Shown: positions 1 through 10,599, numbered from the stretch's first letter. The stretch: 64,000 nt of DNA from Luteimonas sp. S4-F44 (GCF_022637415.1 NZ_CP093340.1:3181501-3245500), one strand, 5' to 3'. Numbers and translations are program-made. Notes: generated by a model from the sequence alone, not told the origin.

Positions 1-2435
1 TCGTTCTTCCACCATGCTGCTGGCGCATAGCGGTCGTGATAGGGATACTGAACCGGTGCGCGGCGCCTTGCGATTCACAGGCTGCCGCAACAGCGGACTC
101 GCTCGGCAGGTTGGCGTTGTAACCGCTGAAGCCAGTACCCGACCCCGCCGGACCGCCCAAGTACATATGCACCGGGATCGGCGCGTCGTAGTAGGACGCG
201 CACGCCCACCCCGAGACCGAGTACCCGGCACCTTCATTACCGAAGACTCCATCGATCACGCCACGAATGGTGCTGTCCGGCGGCGCGGGCTGCAGGCCGC
301 TGCGCACGACCGTCTGCGTCACCAGCGACATCGGATCAAGGGTGTACTCGATTACCGCGTGGCTGCCGCCATCCTCTGGCTCAGACTCGGCCACCAGGCG
401 CCTCGCGGCGTCGTAAGTGTAGGTGCGCACCTGCCCATCGGGTCGTGTAACCGCACCCAGTAGTCCGCTGGACAGATATCGATATGTGGTATCGGCAGCG
501 GTGCCAGTCGGGAAACGGCGGGCCCGGACCAGGCGGCCGCGCGCGTCGTATGCAAACTCCGCCACGTCACCATTCAAGCCGGTGACCTTGCCAGGTTGCC
601 CAAGTGCGTTGTGGTCGGCGAAGGTCACAGCGCCGATGCTGCTTTCCTGGGCGGTCAGCGCCCCCGTTGCGTCGTAGCGACTGACGACCTGATCGCCGGT
701 GCCGGCGATCGGCCGGTCGACGGTCGTCGATGCCAGCATGCCATTGCCGTGTGCGGTGTATGCAAAGGTGGTCTTGCGCACTTGTCCGGCCACGCCGTTC
801 GCACTGAGGTTCTTCGCGGCGACCGAAGTCAGCCGGTCCTTGCTGTCGTAGGTCCACGTGGTTTCGACCTGCCCCGGCAATGTCTGCCGGGTCATCCGAT
901 TGGTCGAGCTCCAGGCGTAGGTCGTGGTCCGTTCGACTGGGGTGCCGACCGCCTCGCGCAGTTCCAGCAGCTGGCCCTTGGCGTTGTAGGTCGTGTAGGT
1001 CAGTTTGCCGTTGAAGTCCTCGGAAATCGACGGGTAACCGTTGGCATCGTAGACAATCGCCTTGCTGGCCGCAGCGCAGTGCGCCGACGCGAGCCCGATA
1101 GTCGCGATCAGCCTGCCGTTCTCGAACTCGTAGCTGGTCTGCTTGCCCAGCGGATTGGTCACCATCGTGCGCCGGATGGTGCCGGTCGGCGCGCTCGCGG
1201 CCACCGCCATCGGCGCCATGGCGGCCGTGCGCAGACGGTCGCCGATCGAGAGCGGATGCGTGCAGCGGCCCGTGTTCGGATCGCAGCTGCCACCTGCCGG
1301 CGGCGGAGGTGGAGGCGGCGGTGCCGGGGATGTGGACGGGTTGAGTTCGTAGGCGAACGTGTAGCGCTCGACGCCGCCGGCGTGCTCACTCAGTGTGGCG
1401 TCCATTCGCGTCGTAAGCAAAGTTCGAGTAGCGCACGCCGTTGAACGACTTACCGGTTAAACCGCCCGGAAAGCACGAATCCTCATAGTGATACTGCACG
1501 GTCGTGCCGGGCGTACCCGGCGGAGTCACCGTCGCCAGCCGATGCCGGCCACTGCCGAGCGCATTGGCGGTGTAGGTGAAGGTGTAGGCATTGCCGCCCG
1601 GGTCGGTCACCTTCGTCAGCTGCCCATTGGTCCAGGTGAACTGGACATAGCGCCCCGAGGTATGGGTCACCCGCTGCAGATAGTTGTTGCTGTAGCTGAA
1701 GGTCCACGCCACGCCCTGCCGGCTGGCCAGGCGCGTGATGTAGCCGTTGGCGTTGTACTGCTCGACCAGCCCGTCTTCGCTGTTGTGCGTGTAGACGTTG
1801 CCCGACAACGTGACGTAGGCGATGGCCTGCGCCTTGGCCTCCTCCCAGCGCCCCGAGGCGGTCCGCTGGAACTTGATGCTGCGCCCATCGGGACGCTGCA
1901 GCCAAATATTGGCCGAGTTGGGGCCCGGCTCCGCCGATGTCAGCGAGTAGTCGAAGTTGCTCAGCCAGTGCCGGCCAAAGATCCCGGTGCCGGTCCAGTA
2001 ATGGTTATAGGTGCGCGTGAGCGAAAGGCCCATCTCGACATCGGCCGCGAAGTCCGTCTCGAACTCGACCTTGTTGCCGGTGGAGAAGACGACCGGATTG
2101 CCTGCGGTCATCGGCGCGCCGGTGGTCTGATCGCATTGCATCTCCGGGTCGCGGCTTTGGCTGGGCGCGCCTCGATCGCCGAGATTGGGCCGGATCGCGC
2201 TCACGCCCCCCAGCATCGGAATCCGACCGCCACCGCGAACCCCGATGACCCGGACCGCGTCGAAATTCACGATCCCGCTGCCGCTGCTTACACGAGGCGT
2301 CGTGACGCGTACGGTCTCCATCGTCGTGGGCGCGCTGACGTTCTCCGAGACTTTGACGGTGTCAAACGTCGCTGCCGCCATGAGCCGCCGCGTCTTCCCA
2401 CTGCCGGTCTGCACCGGCCCGCCCTTCCTGTGCAT
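1..2435 (-). pseudogene. Rhs-1: YD-repeat protein, frameshifted, runs off left edge
   Basis: This is the N-terminal part of an Rhs/YD-repeat polymorphic toxin closely related to the copy at 5000-9884. The chosen start (2435) has an AGGGAG ribosome site 6 nt upstream and begins MHRK, like the other copies. The reading frame to about 1400 contains the conserved AGNPVVFSTGNKVEFETDF entry block and YD repeats. Near 1400-1404 two bases are missing relative to Rhs-2, so the frame stops at 1386. The homologous frame then continues open to base 1. Unlike Rhs-2, the region after MHRK has no clear hydrophobic signal segment. The C-terminal tip lies outside the window. The indel could be a true mutation or a sequence error, so the pseudogene call is provisional. 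Confidence 0.75.
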
Positions 2436-2517
2436 GCACCACTCCCTGGCACAACCAGCGGATGCCCCCTGCATTGCGCCGCGTGCGAGCAAGGAAACTG
2501 CGCCTCGTAGGTATCGA

Positions 2518-2523
2518 TGTCAA
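2518..2523 (-). promoter_or_regulatory. Candidate -35 box (TTGACA) of Rhs-1
   Basis: Read on the minus strand this is a consensus TTGACA about 80 nt upstream of the Rhs-1 start. The surrounding leader, including the motif CCTATTGACAT, is conserved in the leader of Rhs-2 (9966-9971). No strong -10 box follows in either copy. The call therefore rests on the consensus hexamer and on its conservation between the two loci. Confidence 0.35.
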
Positions 2524-2554
2524 TAGGCGTGGAAGCTTGTAGTCAAAGCGTTAC

Positions 2555-3028
2555 ATGGGACCGCTTCGTCCAGCGCGGAGTCTGAGCGGATCCCGGTGTT
2601 TCGACAACGCCAAGGCCAAGCAGACCGCGAACGAACAGCACGGCCGGTTCAACGCACTGGCCGACGACGGCGTCATGCAGTCGGACTGGAACGTCAAGTA
2701 CGACTACGCGCGCACGATGCTGGGCGAGTTCGACAACCTGCACAACGACCACGTCAAGAACGCCCGGGCGCTCAAGAGCGCCGACTGGGGCGGTCGTCAG
2801 GCGCCGGAGGACCGCAGCATCTTCGACTTCCACCGCGACGAACTCGCGCACTTCAAGCAGGAGTGGGAGAAGAACCGCGGCGCGCCGACCTACGTGACCT
2901 TCCTCGACCCGGGCAAGCGCAAGGCGGACTTCAAGCGCGAAGCCGACGCCATGGACGAGGTGAAGGCCTACAAGAAGGAGCACCCGACCTATTACCCGGG
3001 GCATAACGATTGGGTGGTGGACCCCTGA
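2555..3028 (+). CDS. Unrecognised hydrophilic protein, possibly a displaced C-terminal fragment
   Basis: A 157-residue open frame rich in charged residues, with high-GC coding bias but no family I recognise. The first ~15 residues look like an accidental extension; the text from CFDNAKAKQTANEQHG onward reads like the inside of a larger protein. Its last ~80 residues (from GGRQAPEDRSIFDFHRDE to the HNDW terminus) recur almost unchanged at 4053-4289. It sits head-to-head with Rhs-1. It could be a detached toxin or effector tip left by Rhs recombination, or the end of a truncated gene. The start codon is uncertain because no ribosome site is convincing. Confidence 0.45.
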   Translation: MGPLRPARSLSGSRCFDNAKAKQTANEQHGRFNALADDGVMQSDWNVKYDYARTMLGEFDNLHNDHVKNARALKSADWGGRQAPEDRSIFDFHRDELAHFKQEWEKNRGAPTYVTFLDPGKRKADFKREADAMDEVKAYKKEHPTYYPGHNDWVVDP

Positions 3029-3317
3029 TGCCAAACCGCTATCGGACTGATCGCGCGCCCGGCTCCCAGCATCCAGGGCTAATTGGAGCTAGTCAGCGGC
3101 AATAGATCTGCTGCGTGCGCTCAGATTTATGGTCCCCGCCTCTCGATCGAGATCGGGAGGCACCATGCCGAAGTCTAGTGGGATCGCAGCGCGAGATGAT
3201 CGTGCGGAAGCTTGCTGCCCCTCTACCGAGCCAATGATTCTCAGAATCGATGTCTACCCGGAACAAGAAGTACTGGCGACCGCCGCCATCAAGAATTCTG
3301 GATTTCTGCGCATAACC

Positions 3318-3623
3318 CTAACTAAATCCCCCTGCTCGAACAAACATCACAAGTGAGATCAAAGCGAACATCACAAACAAAACATGAGAGATCAGGAACA
3401 AGACAAGCACGAATCGATCAAGTAAGCCTGACGTCCTGTACACGTCGGCCCAACCGATGTATGGAAACTTCTTCAGGAAGACATCTCTCTCCAAGAACTC
3501 AGGCCTTCCAAACCGCTCCCAATCACCACGTCTTCGCACCCGAAGACGGAAGACCGCCGTCTCTCTTGTCACCATCATGACGAGAATAAGAAACATACAT
3601 AACATTGATATCCAGAATATCAT
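3318..3623 (-). CDS. Small two-helix membrane protein, candidate immunity protein
   Basis: About 101 residues beginning MIFWISMLCMF. One hydrophobic helix lies at residues ~1-17, a basic and charged loop follows (RLRVRRRGDWERF), and a second long hydrophobic helix lies near the C terminus. The start at 3623 overlaps the stop of the upstream small gene by four bases (ATGA), which suggests translational coupling. Its position behind an Rhs core fragment and its membrane topology suggest an orphan immunity protein against a membrane or periplasmic toxin. That role is inference; no family was recognised. Confidence 0.45.
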   Translation of the reverse strand: MIFWISMLCMFLILVMMVTRETAVFRLRVRRRGDWERFGRPEFLERDVFLKKFPYIGWADVYRTSGLLDRFVLVLFLISHVLFVMFALISLVMFVRAGGFS

Positions 3624-3892
3624 CTGCCGCACCCACACTGATTCGAAACCGGCGTTCCTATGATCTTGGCGCCACCATACAGAGGCGACATCGACGCGTC
3701 CCATCCTGCCTGCCCACCGACACCGACACTTGCGACAGAGCCCAAACGTACATGTGTGGCAGCCGCAGCACCACCCACTGCCAAGCTTGCTCCGGCCTTA
3801 GATCCGGTTGCCACCCCCGCGCTGGCAAGGGCTATCGTCGCGCACACCATCTGGTCATGCACGCACTCGGACATCCGACTCGCTAATTCCAT
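3620..3892 (-). CDS. Small Gly/Ala-rich protein of unknown function
   Basis: About 90 residues starting MELASRMSEC. It has a hydrophobic Ala/Gly/Val-rich centre (ATIALASAGVATGSKAGA) and a Cys-containing C terminus. A longer version using GTG at 3928 would overlap the end of the Rhs core remnant. It is translationally coupled to the two-helix membrane protein downstream through an ATGA overlap, so the two probably form one unit. The centre could be a membrane hairpin. I do not recognise the family, and a non-functional remnant is possible. Confidence 0.35.
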   Translation of the reverse strand: MELASRMSECVHDQMVCATIALASAGVATGSKAGASLAVGGAAAATHVRLGSVASVGVGGQAGWDASMSPLYGGAKIIGTPVSNQCGCGR

Positions 3893-3908
3893 GACTGCCC
3901 CCGAAGGC

Positions 3909-4052
3909 TCATAGCACGATGGGCTCACCGCCCATCCAGATGTAGTCAGTCCATTGCCCGTTGGCCAGCTCCGACATCAGCGTGTTCTGGCCGCCATGAA
4001 CAAACCTGCTGCTTCCCAATGGCCCGCTCTTGCTGGTGCGCTGCCCCAGTGC
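3909..4052 (-). pseudogene. Rhs core fragment
   Basis: About 45 codons (GQRTSKSGPLGSSRF to WMGGEPIVL, then a stop) match the Rhs-2 core at roughly 5760-5890 at high identity. The match ends abruptly at about 4052, where sequence matching 2790-3028 begins on the opposite strand. It is a detached piece of Rhs core with no start of its own. It marks a past recombination that left the two small genes at 3318-3892 without a full Rhs gene. Confidence 0.7.
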
Positions 4053-4289
4053 GGCCGCCAGGCACCGGAAGACCGCAGCATCTTCGACTTCCACCGCGAC
4101 GAGTTCGCACACTTCAAACAGGAGTGGGAGAAGAACCGCGGCGCCCCGACTTACGTCACCTTCCTCGACCCGGACAAGCGCAAGGCGGACTTCAAGCGAG
4201 AAGCCGACGCCATGGACGAAGTGAAGGCCTACATGAAGAAGCACCCGACCTATCACCCGGGGCACAACGATTGGGTGCTGGAGCCGTAG
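4053..4289 (+). pseudogene. Second copy of the unrecognised HNDW-terminated fragment
   Basis: The plus-strand frame from CGRQAPEDRSIFDFHRDEF to the HNDWVLEP terminus repeats the last ~80 residues of the frame at 2555-3028 with few changes. An upstream extension to 3954 is possible, but it is antisense to the Rhs core remnant and has no coding support. With no start or N-terminal half of its own, it looks like a truncated duplicate. Confidence 0.55.
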
Positions 4290-4674
4290 GACGGCATACC
4301 GGAACCCGCGTCAATACAGAAACAAGGGCCGATAAATTCTTATTCTGAGATTAAACAGAATGAAAGAACGGGCGAGTGCTGAACGGCTGAAAAGTCACGC
4401 AATGCGATCGACCGCATTTCTCCACCTCTCCAAACAGGCCGAGCATATCCTTTCAAAAGCTCCACGCCCTATTAAAGTTGCGTAAACCCGATCAAAGCGC
4501 TGCCATCCACAGGCGAACCGCTCACTGCATTAGTAATCTTCCACTTCCAGGAACAAGGAAAATCCACGGCCAAGCTGATGAGGCTCAACTGCTACTCAAT
4601 CACCACCCGAGCCTGCGACCTGCCAATCAGCTTGCACGACGAAGTCAACTTGCGCGCCCAGCACCCCTTAGCAA
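4290..4674. other. No gene seen
   Basis: AT-richer spacer between the truncated duplicate and the lipoprotein gene. I see no supported coding frame, hairpin with a T-run or known repeat here. Confidence 0.5.
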
Positions 4675-5010
4675 TTAATTTGATTTCTCGTGAGCCCTAG
4701 CCATGCACTTACCAACGGCCTCATCATCTGCTGCCCTCTTTATACAAATATAGTCCTTCCTGGTGTAAGTTCGCCCCTCCACGCACCCCCGCATTCTCAC
4801 ACCCCTTCTGCGCTCGAAATAGGAATAGTCAACATCTTCGCCGAATAAAGATCTTCTAAAATCAGCCTCGCGATCAAGAACAAGTTCGCACTCCTCAGAA
4901 CTCAGCCGTGTACCGCAAGCAGCCAAAGCAACCAAGATCAACGAGAAAATGAAGGCCCTAGATGGCCAGTTGAGGGAATTCCTAAGGGCAGCCACCGCCC
5001 TACCGCACAT
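4675..5010 (-). CDS. Putative lipoprotein, candidate immunity to the Rhs-2 protease tip
   Basis: About 111 residues. A signal sequence ends in the lipobox LVALAAC-G, followed by a charged domain with four further Cys residues (SEECELVL, RMRGCVEGR, ICIKRA, GKCMARA). The ATG at 5010 overlaps the Rhs-2 stop codon region by 11 nt, so translation is probably coupled to the toxin gene. A periplasm-facing lipoprotein directly behind a secreted protease tip is a common immunity arrangement. The immunity role is inferred from position and localisation; I recognise no named family. AT-richer than the Rhs core, as is usual for tip/immunity cassettes. Confidence 0.6.
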   Translation of the reverse strand: MCGRAVAALRNSLNWPSRAFIFSLILVALAACGTRLSSEECELVLDREADFRRSLFGEDVDYSYFERRRGVRMRGCVEGRTYTRKDYICIKRAADDEAVGKCMARAHEKSN

Positions 5011-8000
5011 AGCTGTTCCCAAACGCAAGAACATCACGAACATTCTGCTCATTGACGGAATCCCCAGAAAGACCATTTTCCTTCATAATGCCGGAGCCGT
5101 GATCCAAACCCAATAAATGCCCGGCCTCATGCGCAAAGGTCGCGCCACCCCAGGAGTTTGACATGTACCAAACTCCCCAGTTTCTGTCCGACGTTTCAAC
5201 CCAAGACGTATCTGACCCGGCGTTCACGGCAACTTGGTTGGCATTCCCCGGGTCCCATACCGCCTGCGGCAAGACCACTGTTTTTACGTTTAAACTGCCG
5301 AATCTCCCAGACCATCTGGACTCGATATTTCTGGCAATTTCCCCTACTTGCTCTGGGGTCGCCCCTTTGAAATTGATGGGTATTGCAATACCCACATTTT
5401 CACCCCTCCTGCATATATACCCCACAAGACCAAGAGGATCTATCGCATTAATCGGATTTCCTGAAACATAACTGTATGTATTAGCCCCGCCTCTCAACCC
5501 AATCGGATCGCTCTGGAGGTAAGTCCCGGTACGCCCGTCGTAGTCGCGAAAGCCGTTGTACCAGAAGCCGGTCTCCGCATCGTAGTACTGGCCGGGGAGC
5601 CCTAAGTTGTAGTCGCCGATCGAGCTGCTCAGTACAGCGCGGTCATAGGCATGATTGGCAGCGAGCCAACGCGGAGACTGGTTGCCATCGCTCACGACTT
5701 CGGGCCGCCCAAGCCGATCGGTGTGAGTGAAGTAAAGCTGGCCATCTCGCACCAGACCGATCGGCTCGCTTCCCATCCAGATGTAGTCGGTCCATTGCCC
5801 GTTGGTCAGCTCCGACATCAAGGTGTTCTGACCACCATAAACGAACCGGCTACTCCCCAATGGGCCACTCTTGGCCGTTCGCTGACCGAGCGCGTTGACC
5901 GCGTACGTGGTTGTCCCCGCCGGCAGGTGGATATCGGCGTAGTTCGGATTGGTATACGCCGCCGCAAGGTCTCGCTGTACGGACACTAGCCGGTTGAACC
6001 CGTCGTAGCCATAGGTCGTCGTCGAGCCCTGGAACTGCTGTTTGGCGCGATTCCCACGTCCGTCATAGGACAGGCCCTGATTGGCGGCCACTATCATCTG
6101 GTTGCTGCCGCCTGCGATCTGATATCCCTCTTTATGATCCCACTGGTGAAGGGTGCGGTTTCCGTTGGCATCGAACCAGAAGTGCTGATTGCCCACCGGT
6201 GACTCGATGCTGGTCAATCGCGACAGCGCGTCGTATCCGAAGTCCTGATTGAATTGCGGCCGTGACCAATTGTCGATCGCCACAAGCTCGTCGATGGCGT
6301 TGTAACGGTAGTTCTGTCCTAGCATCACGTGGTCGTGTGTTTGTACCAAGCGGCCGTCCAGGTCGTGGGTGCGCTCCTTGGGCAAACCATTGCCGTACAC
6401 CATCCGCGTCATCGCCCCCGTCGGCGCGTACTGGAACTGATCGGCTACGGTGCGAGTGACGCCGTTGGTCGTGGCCTGGATCACGGCGAGTTTGCCGCGG
6501 TGGTAGCCGTAGCCAACCGCAGCGCCGCCAGGATAGACGATGCCGCCAAGACGACCGAGCGCGTCATAGGCGTAACCCGTCCAGTGGTCGGAGCTCGGCG
6601 TTATATCGCGCGTGATGGTAATTTGACCTTCGGCGGTATAGCTGAAGTGACGGCTGCTCGTTGGCGAGTCGGCGTTGCACAGGCGGCCCTTGCCGTTGCC
6701 GCACCAGTCATACCCATAGGCAAACGAGGCATCGCCGGTGGTCGTCCCGGTCAGCCGCCCCAGCCCATCATAGCTGTAGCTCAGCCAGCTGCCATCATCG
6801 CGCGTCATCCGCGTTTTCTGTCCCGCTGCGTTGAATTGGAACGTCGTGACGCCGGTATCCGGACTGATCTGCCTCAGCACCTGTCCGAAGCCATCGATCA
6901 CATAGACCGTAGCGTTACCGCGCGCGTCTGTAACCTTGGTCGGCAAATCGAGCGCGTTGTACTCGTAGTACGTCGAATGGCCCAGTGCATCGACCGTCCT
7001 GACCACACGGTTCAGCGCATCATAGTGATGCGTTGTGACATGGTTGTAGGCGTTCTTCTCGGTCAGAACGTTGCCATCGAGATCATAGGTGTAGGTCGTC
7101 AGCTGACCATTGTTGCCCCGTACCCCTCGCACGCGGCCGAGTTCGTCGTAATCGACGATCCGACGGTAGGCGATACCGTCAGTGGACGATAGCGCCCCTA
7201 CCGATGTTCTCGGGCTGGACACGATATCGATTTCAATCGCCAAGGGATCGTTGCAAATTCCAGTCCTGGGATCACACCAGCCGGGCCGATCAGGCCAAGG
7301 TGGATTCGTACTGGGCATCGTCGGGATACGGAAGCTTCCGGAAGCTGCGATCGTCAGATTTGTGCCGCCAACCGGTGAAATGCCATGGACGTAGATCGTC
7401 TTGCCGCCATGCTGTTTGCGCATGGCCGTCGTGATCGGGATATTGAATTGGTGTGCGGTTCCCTGTGACTCGCAGGACGCAGCAACGCCAGGTTCACTGG
7501 GCAAGTTGGCGACGTAACCACTGAATCCGACCCCCGAACCCGCCGGGCCGCCCAAGTACATATGCACGGGGATCGGCGCGTCGTAGTAAGACGCACACGC
7601 CCAGCCCGAGACCGAATACCCGGTGCCTTCGTTACCGATGACGCCATCGATTACGCCACGAATGGTGCTGTCCGCCGGCGCGGGCCGCGCACCGCTGCGC
7701 ACGACCGTCTGCGTTATCAACGACATCGGGTCAAGGGTGTACTCGATTACCGCGTGGCTGCCGCCATCTTCCGGCTCGGACTCGGCCACCAGGCGCCTCG
7801 CGGCATCGTAGGCGTAGGTTCGCACCTGGCCATCGGGTCGTGTGACCGCGCCCAGTAGCCCGCTGGAGAGATATCGGTATGTGGTGTCAGCCGGAGTGCC
7901 CGTCGGGAAGCGGCGGGCGCGCATCAGCCGGCCGCGCGCGTCGTATGCAAATTCCGCCACTTCGCCGTTCAAACCGGTCACCTTGCCCGGCTGCCCAAGC

Positions 8001-9884
8001 GCATTGTGATCGGCGAAGGTCACGGCGCCGACGCTGCTTTCCTCTGCGATCAGCGCACCCGTCGCGTCGTAGCGACTGACGACCTGATCGCCGGTGCCGG
8101 CGATCGGCCCGTCGACGGTCTTCGATGCCAGCATGCCATTGCCGTGTACGGTGTATGCAAAGGTGGTCTTGCGCACCTGCCCGGCCACACCGTTTCGCGC
8201 TGAGATTCTTCGCAGCGACCGAGGTCAGCCGGTCCTTGCTGTCGTAAGTCCACGTGGTTTCGACCTGGCCGACCAGGGTCTGACGCGTCATGCGGTTTGT
8301 TGCGCTCCAGGCGTAGGTCGTGGTGCGCTCGATCGGCGTACCGACCGCCTCTCGTGTCTCGATCAACTGCCCCCTGGCGTTGTAAGTCGTATACGTTTTG
8401 TTGAGGTTGAAGTCCTCCGTGATCGATGGATAGCCGTTGGCGTCATAAATGATGGCCTTGCTGGCCGCCGCGCAATGTGCCGACGCGAGCCCGATGGTCG
8501 CGATCAGCTTGCCGTTCTCGAACTCATAGCTGGTCTGCTTGCCCAGCGGGTTGGTGACGATCGCGCGCCGAATTGTCCCCGTTGCTGCATTTGCGGCCGT
8601 TGCCGTCGGCACGCTGGCGGTGGTGCGAAGCCGGTCGCCGACGGACATCGGTACGCTGCAGACACGCGTTCTCGTGTCACAAACACCGCCAGACGGCGGT
8701 GGCGGTGGGGGACGCGGCGCGGGCGGAGCCGAGGCATTGAGCTCGTAGGCGAACGTGTAGCGCTCGACACCGCCGGCGTGCTCGCTCAGCGTGGCGCGCC
8801 CGTTCGCGTCGTAGGCAAAGTTGGAATAGCGCAACCCGTTAAACGACTTACCGGTCAAACCGCCCGGAAAGCGCGCATCCTCATAGTGATATTGCACAGT
8901 CGTGCCGGGCGCACCGGGCGGCGTCGCCGTCGCAAGTCGATGTCGGCCGCTGCCGAGCGCGTTGGCCGTGTAGGTGAAGGTGTAGGCGTTGCCGGCCGGA
9001 TCGCTCACCTTTGTCAGTTGGCCATTGGTCCAGGTGAACGGCACATAGCGGCCCGAGGTGTGCGTAACCCGCTGCAGATAGTTGTTGGTGTAGCTGAAAG
9101 TCCACGCCACACCCTGGCGGTTGGTCAGCCGGGTGATGTACCCATTGATGTTGTACTGCTCGATCAACCCATCTTCGGCGTAATGCGTATAGATACTGCC
9201 AGATAGAGTGACATAAGCGATGGCCTGCGCCTTGTCTTCCTCCCAACGGCCCGATGCGGCTCGATTGAACTTGATCCGCCGCCCATCAGGACGCTGCAGC
9301 CATACATTGTCCGCGTTCGCGCCGGTTTGCGACGCCGTCAGCGAGTAATCGAAATTGCTCAGCCAGTGCTGGCCAAATAGCCCGACCCCGGTCCAATAAT
9401 GGTTGTATGTTCTCGCCAGCCTGAGCCCGAATTCCTCGCTCGACTCAAAGTCTGTTTCGAACTCGACCTTGTTTCCAGTCGAGAATACGACCGGATTCCC
9501 GGCTAACGTCCCGCAACCGATCTTTGGATCTCGCGATGCCGAGGGCTGCCCACGATCTCCTTCGTTTTCTACGATCGCTTTAACAGGCGGGAAGGTCGGT
9601 ATTATGCCGCCACCTCCACCCCCGCGACCACCTCCACCGCCGCCACCGCCGCCCCCACCACCCCAACCTCCCCAGCCGCCACCGGATGGCAGCCTGGGAG
9701 TAGTCACTTTGATCGTCTCCTCAGTACAACCGCCCTGAGAGTTCTCGATACCATTTGGGCAACTCGTCCCGCTTGAAACAAGCGCCCAAGCAGAACTCAT
9801 GGAGAGCGCGGACACGCCGAACAACAGAACTAACGAAGACAGCTTTCCAAAACCAGCGCCATCAAAATCTGCCGTCCTATGCAT
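5000..9884 (-). pseudogene. Rhs-2: YD-repeat toxin with metzincin tip, one frameshift
   Basis: Apart from one extra T in the run at 8193-8195 this would encode about 1,627 residues. The start at 9884 has AGGAA 7 nt upstream and is followed by a hydrophobic signal segment (LSSLVLLFGVSALSMSSAWA). Next come a Gly/Trp-rich linker, the AGNPVVFSTGNKVEFETDF block, long YD repeats with an inserted GWAC...YLGGPAG domain, and the terminal Rhs core signature DPIGLRGGANTYSY ending in DPLGL. After this comes a ~140-residue tip with HEAGHLLGLDH and a downstream GIM, a zinc metzincin signature. The frame after the indel (8188 down to 5000) is intact, including the tip. The extra T may be real or a sequencing error in a homopolymer. 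Confidence 0.8.
5099..5131 (-). other. Zinc-binding HExxHxxGxxH motif in the Rhs-2 tip
   Basis: Eleven codons spell HEAGHLLGLDH, the extended zinc-binding consensus of metzincin proteases: three His ligands, a catalytic Glu and the conserved Gly. A Met follows four residues later in SGIM, a possible Met-turn. The motif falls in the variable tip after DPLGL, not in the Rhs core, so it is probably the toxic activity. Confidence 0.85.
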
Positions 9885-9965
9885 ATGTAGGTTCCTAGCA
9901 CGGCCAGTCGATGCCCCCTGCATCACTTCGCGTGCAAGCAGGAAGTTGCGCCGCCCAGTTACCAA

Positions 9966-9971
9966 TGTCAA
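9966..9971 (-). promoter_or_regulatory. Candidate -35 box (TTGACA) of Rhs-2
   Basis: On the minus strand a consensus TTGACA lies about 80 nt before the Rhs-2 start, inside a leader conserved with Rhs-1. No clear -10 hexamer is visible at 17 nt. The rest of 9972-10197, between the divergent Rhs-2 and DUF2946 genes, shows no gene. Confidence 0.35.
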
Positions 9972-10197
9972 TAGGATGTAAAGCGCCTCCTTTCAGCTGA
10001 TCGGCACTTGTGTGGGAGGACCCTAGCAAGATGGACATGCACCAACAGCCATGACCTACGATCCCCTGATAGATCACTTCACTGACGGAGCATCGCGAAT
10101 CACGGCAGATACTGACTTCACGCGCTGCGACACTCAGTCGCACCCAACGCGTCCTCATGCGCGCCTCAACCCTAACGCTCGCGGCTAGACTTCCGTC

Positions 10198-10599
10198 ATG
10201 TCCGGGAGCCGCCGTTTCAGACGCGCATTCGCATGGCTGTCGCTGACGGCCATGCTGCTGCTCGCGTTGCTGCCGTCGGTCGGCAGGCTGGCTGCTACAC
10301 ACCATGAGGCTCCGCGCACGATCCTGGTGGAGCTGTGCACGACGGGCAGCGAGAAGCTGGTCAGCATGGTCGACCCGTTCGCGCTGCTGGACACGCCACC
10401 GGCCGCGCCGATGGATCACGGCGACATGCCGGACTGCGCCTACTGCCCCCTGCTTGCGACCACGCTGATTGCGGTGCTGTGGCTGGCGTGGTCGCTGGCG
10501 CCGCACATCGCCTCACCACTGCCCGTGCTGCGCACGCCACGCGTGCTGACGCGGCATCCCTGCGGTCTGGGCTCGCGCGGACCACCGCTGGCAGCCTGA
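10198..10599 (+). CDS. DUF2946 family protein
   Basis: 133 residues: an N-terminal hydrophobic helix (WLSLTAMLLLALLPSVG), the family-typical PDCAYCPLL motif near residue 80, then a second hydrophobic helix. DUF2946 proteins are small membrane proteins often found beside metal-related TonB receptors; the motif could bind copper or another metal. It is the first gene of a plus-strand run with the receptor at 10715 and the PepSY protein at 12949, so it probably works in the same uptake unit. The substrate cannot be read from the sequence. The start is taken at the first ATG; no strong ribosome site is visible. Confidence 0.7.
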   Translation: MSGSRRFRRAFAWLSLTAMLLLALLPSVGRLAATHHEAPRTILVELCTTGSEKLVSMVDPFALLDTPPAAPMDHGDMPDCAYCPLLATTLIAVLWLAWSLAPHIASPLPVLRTPRVLTRHPCGLGSRGPPLAA

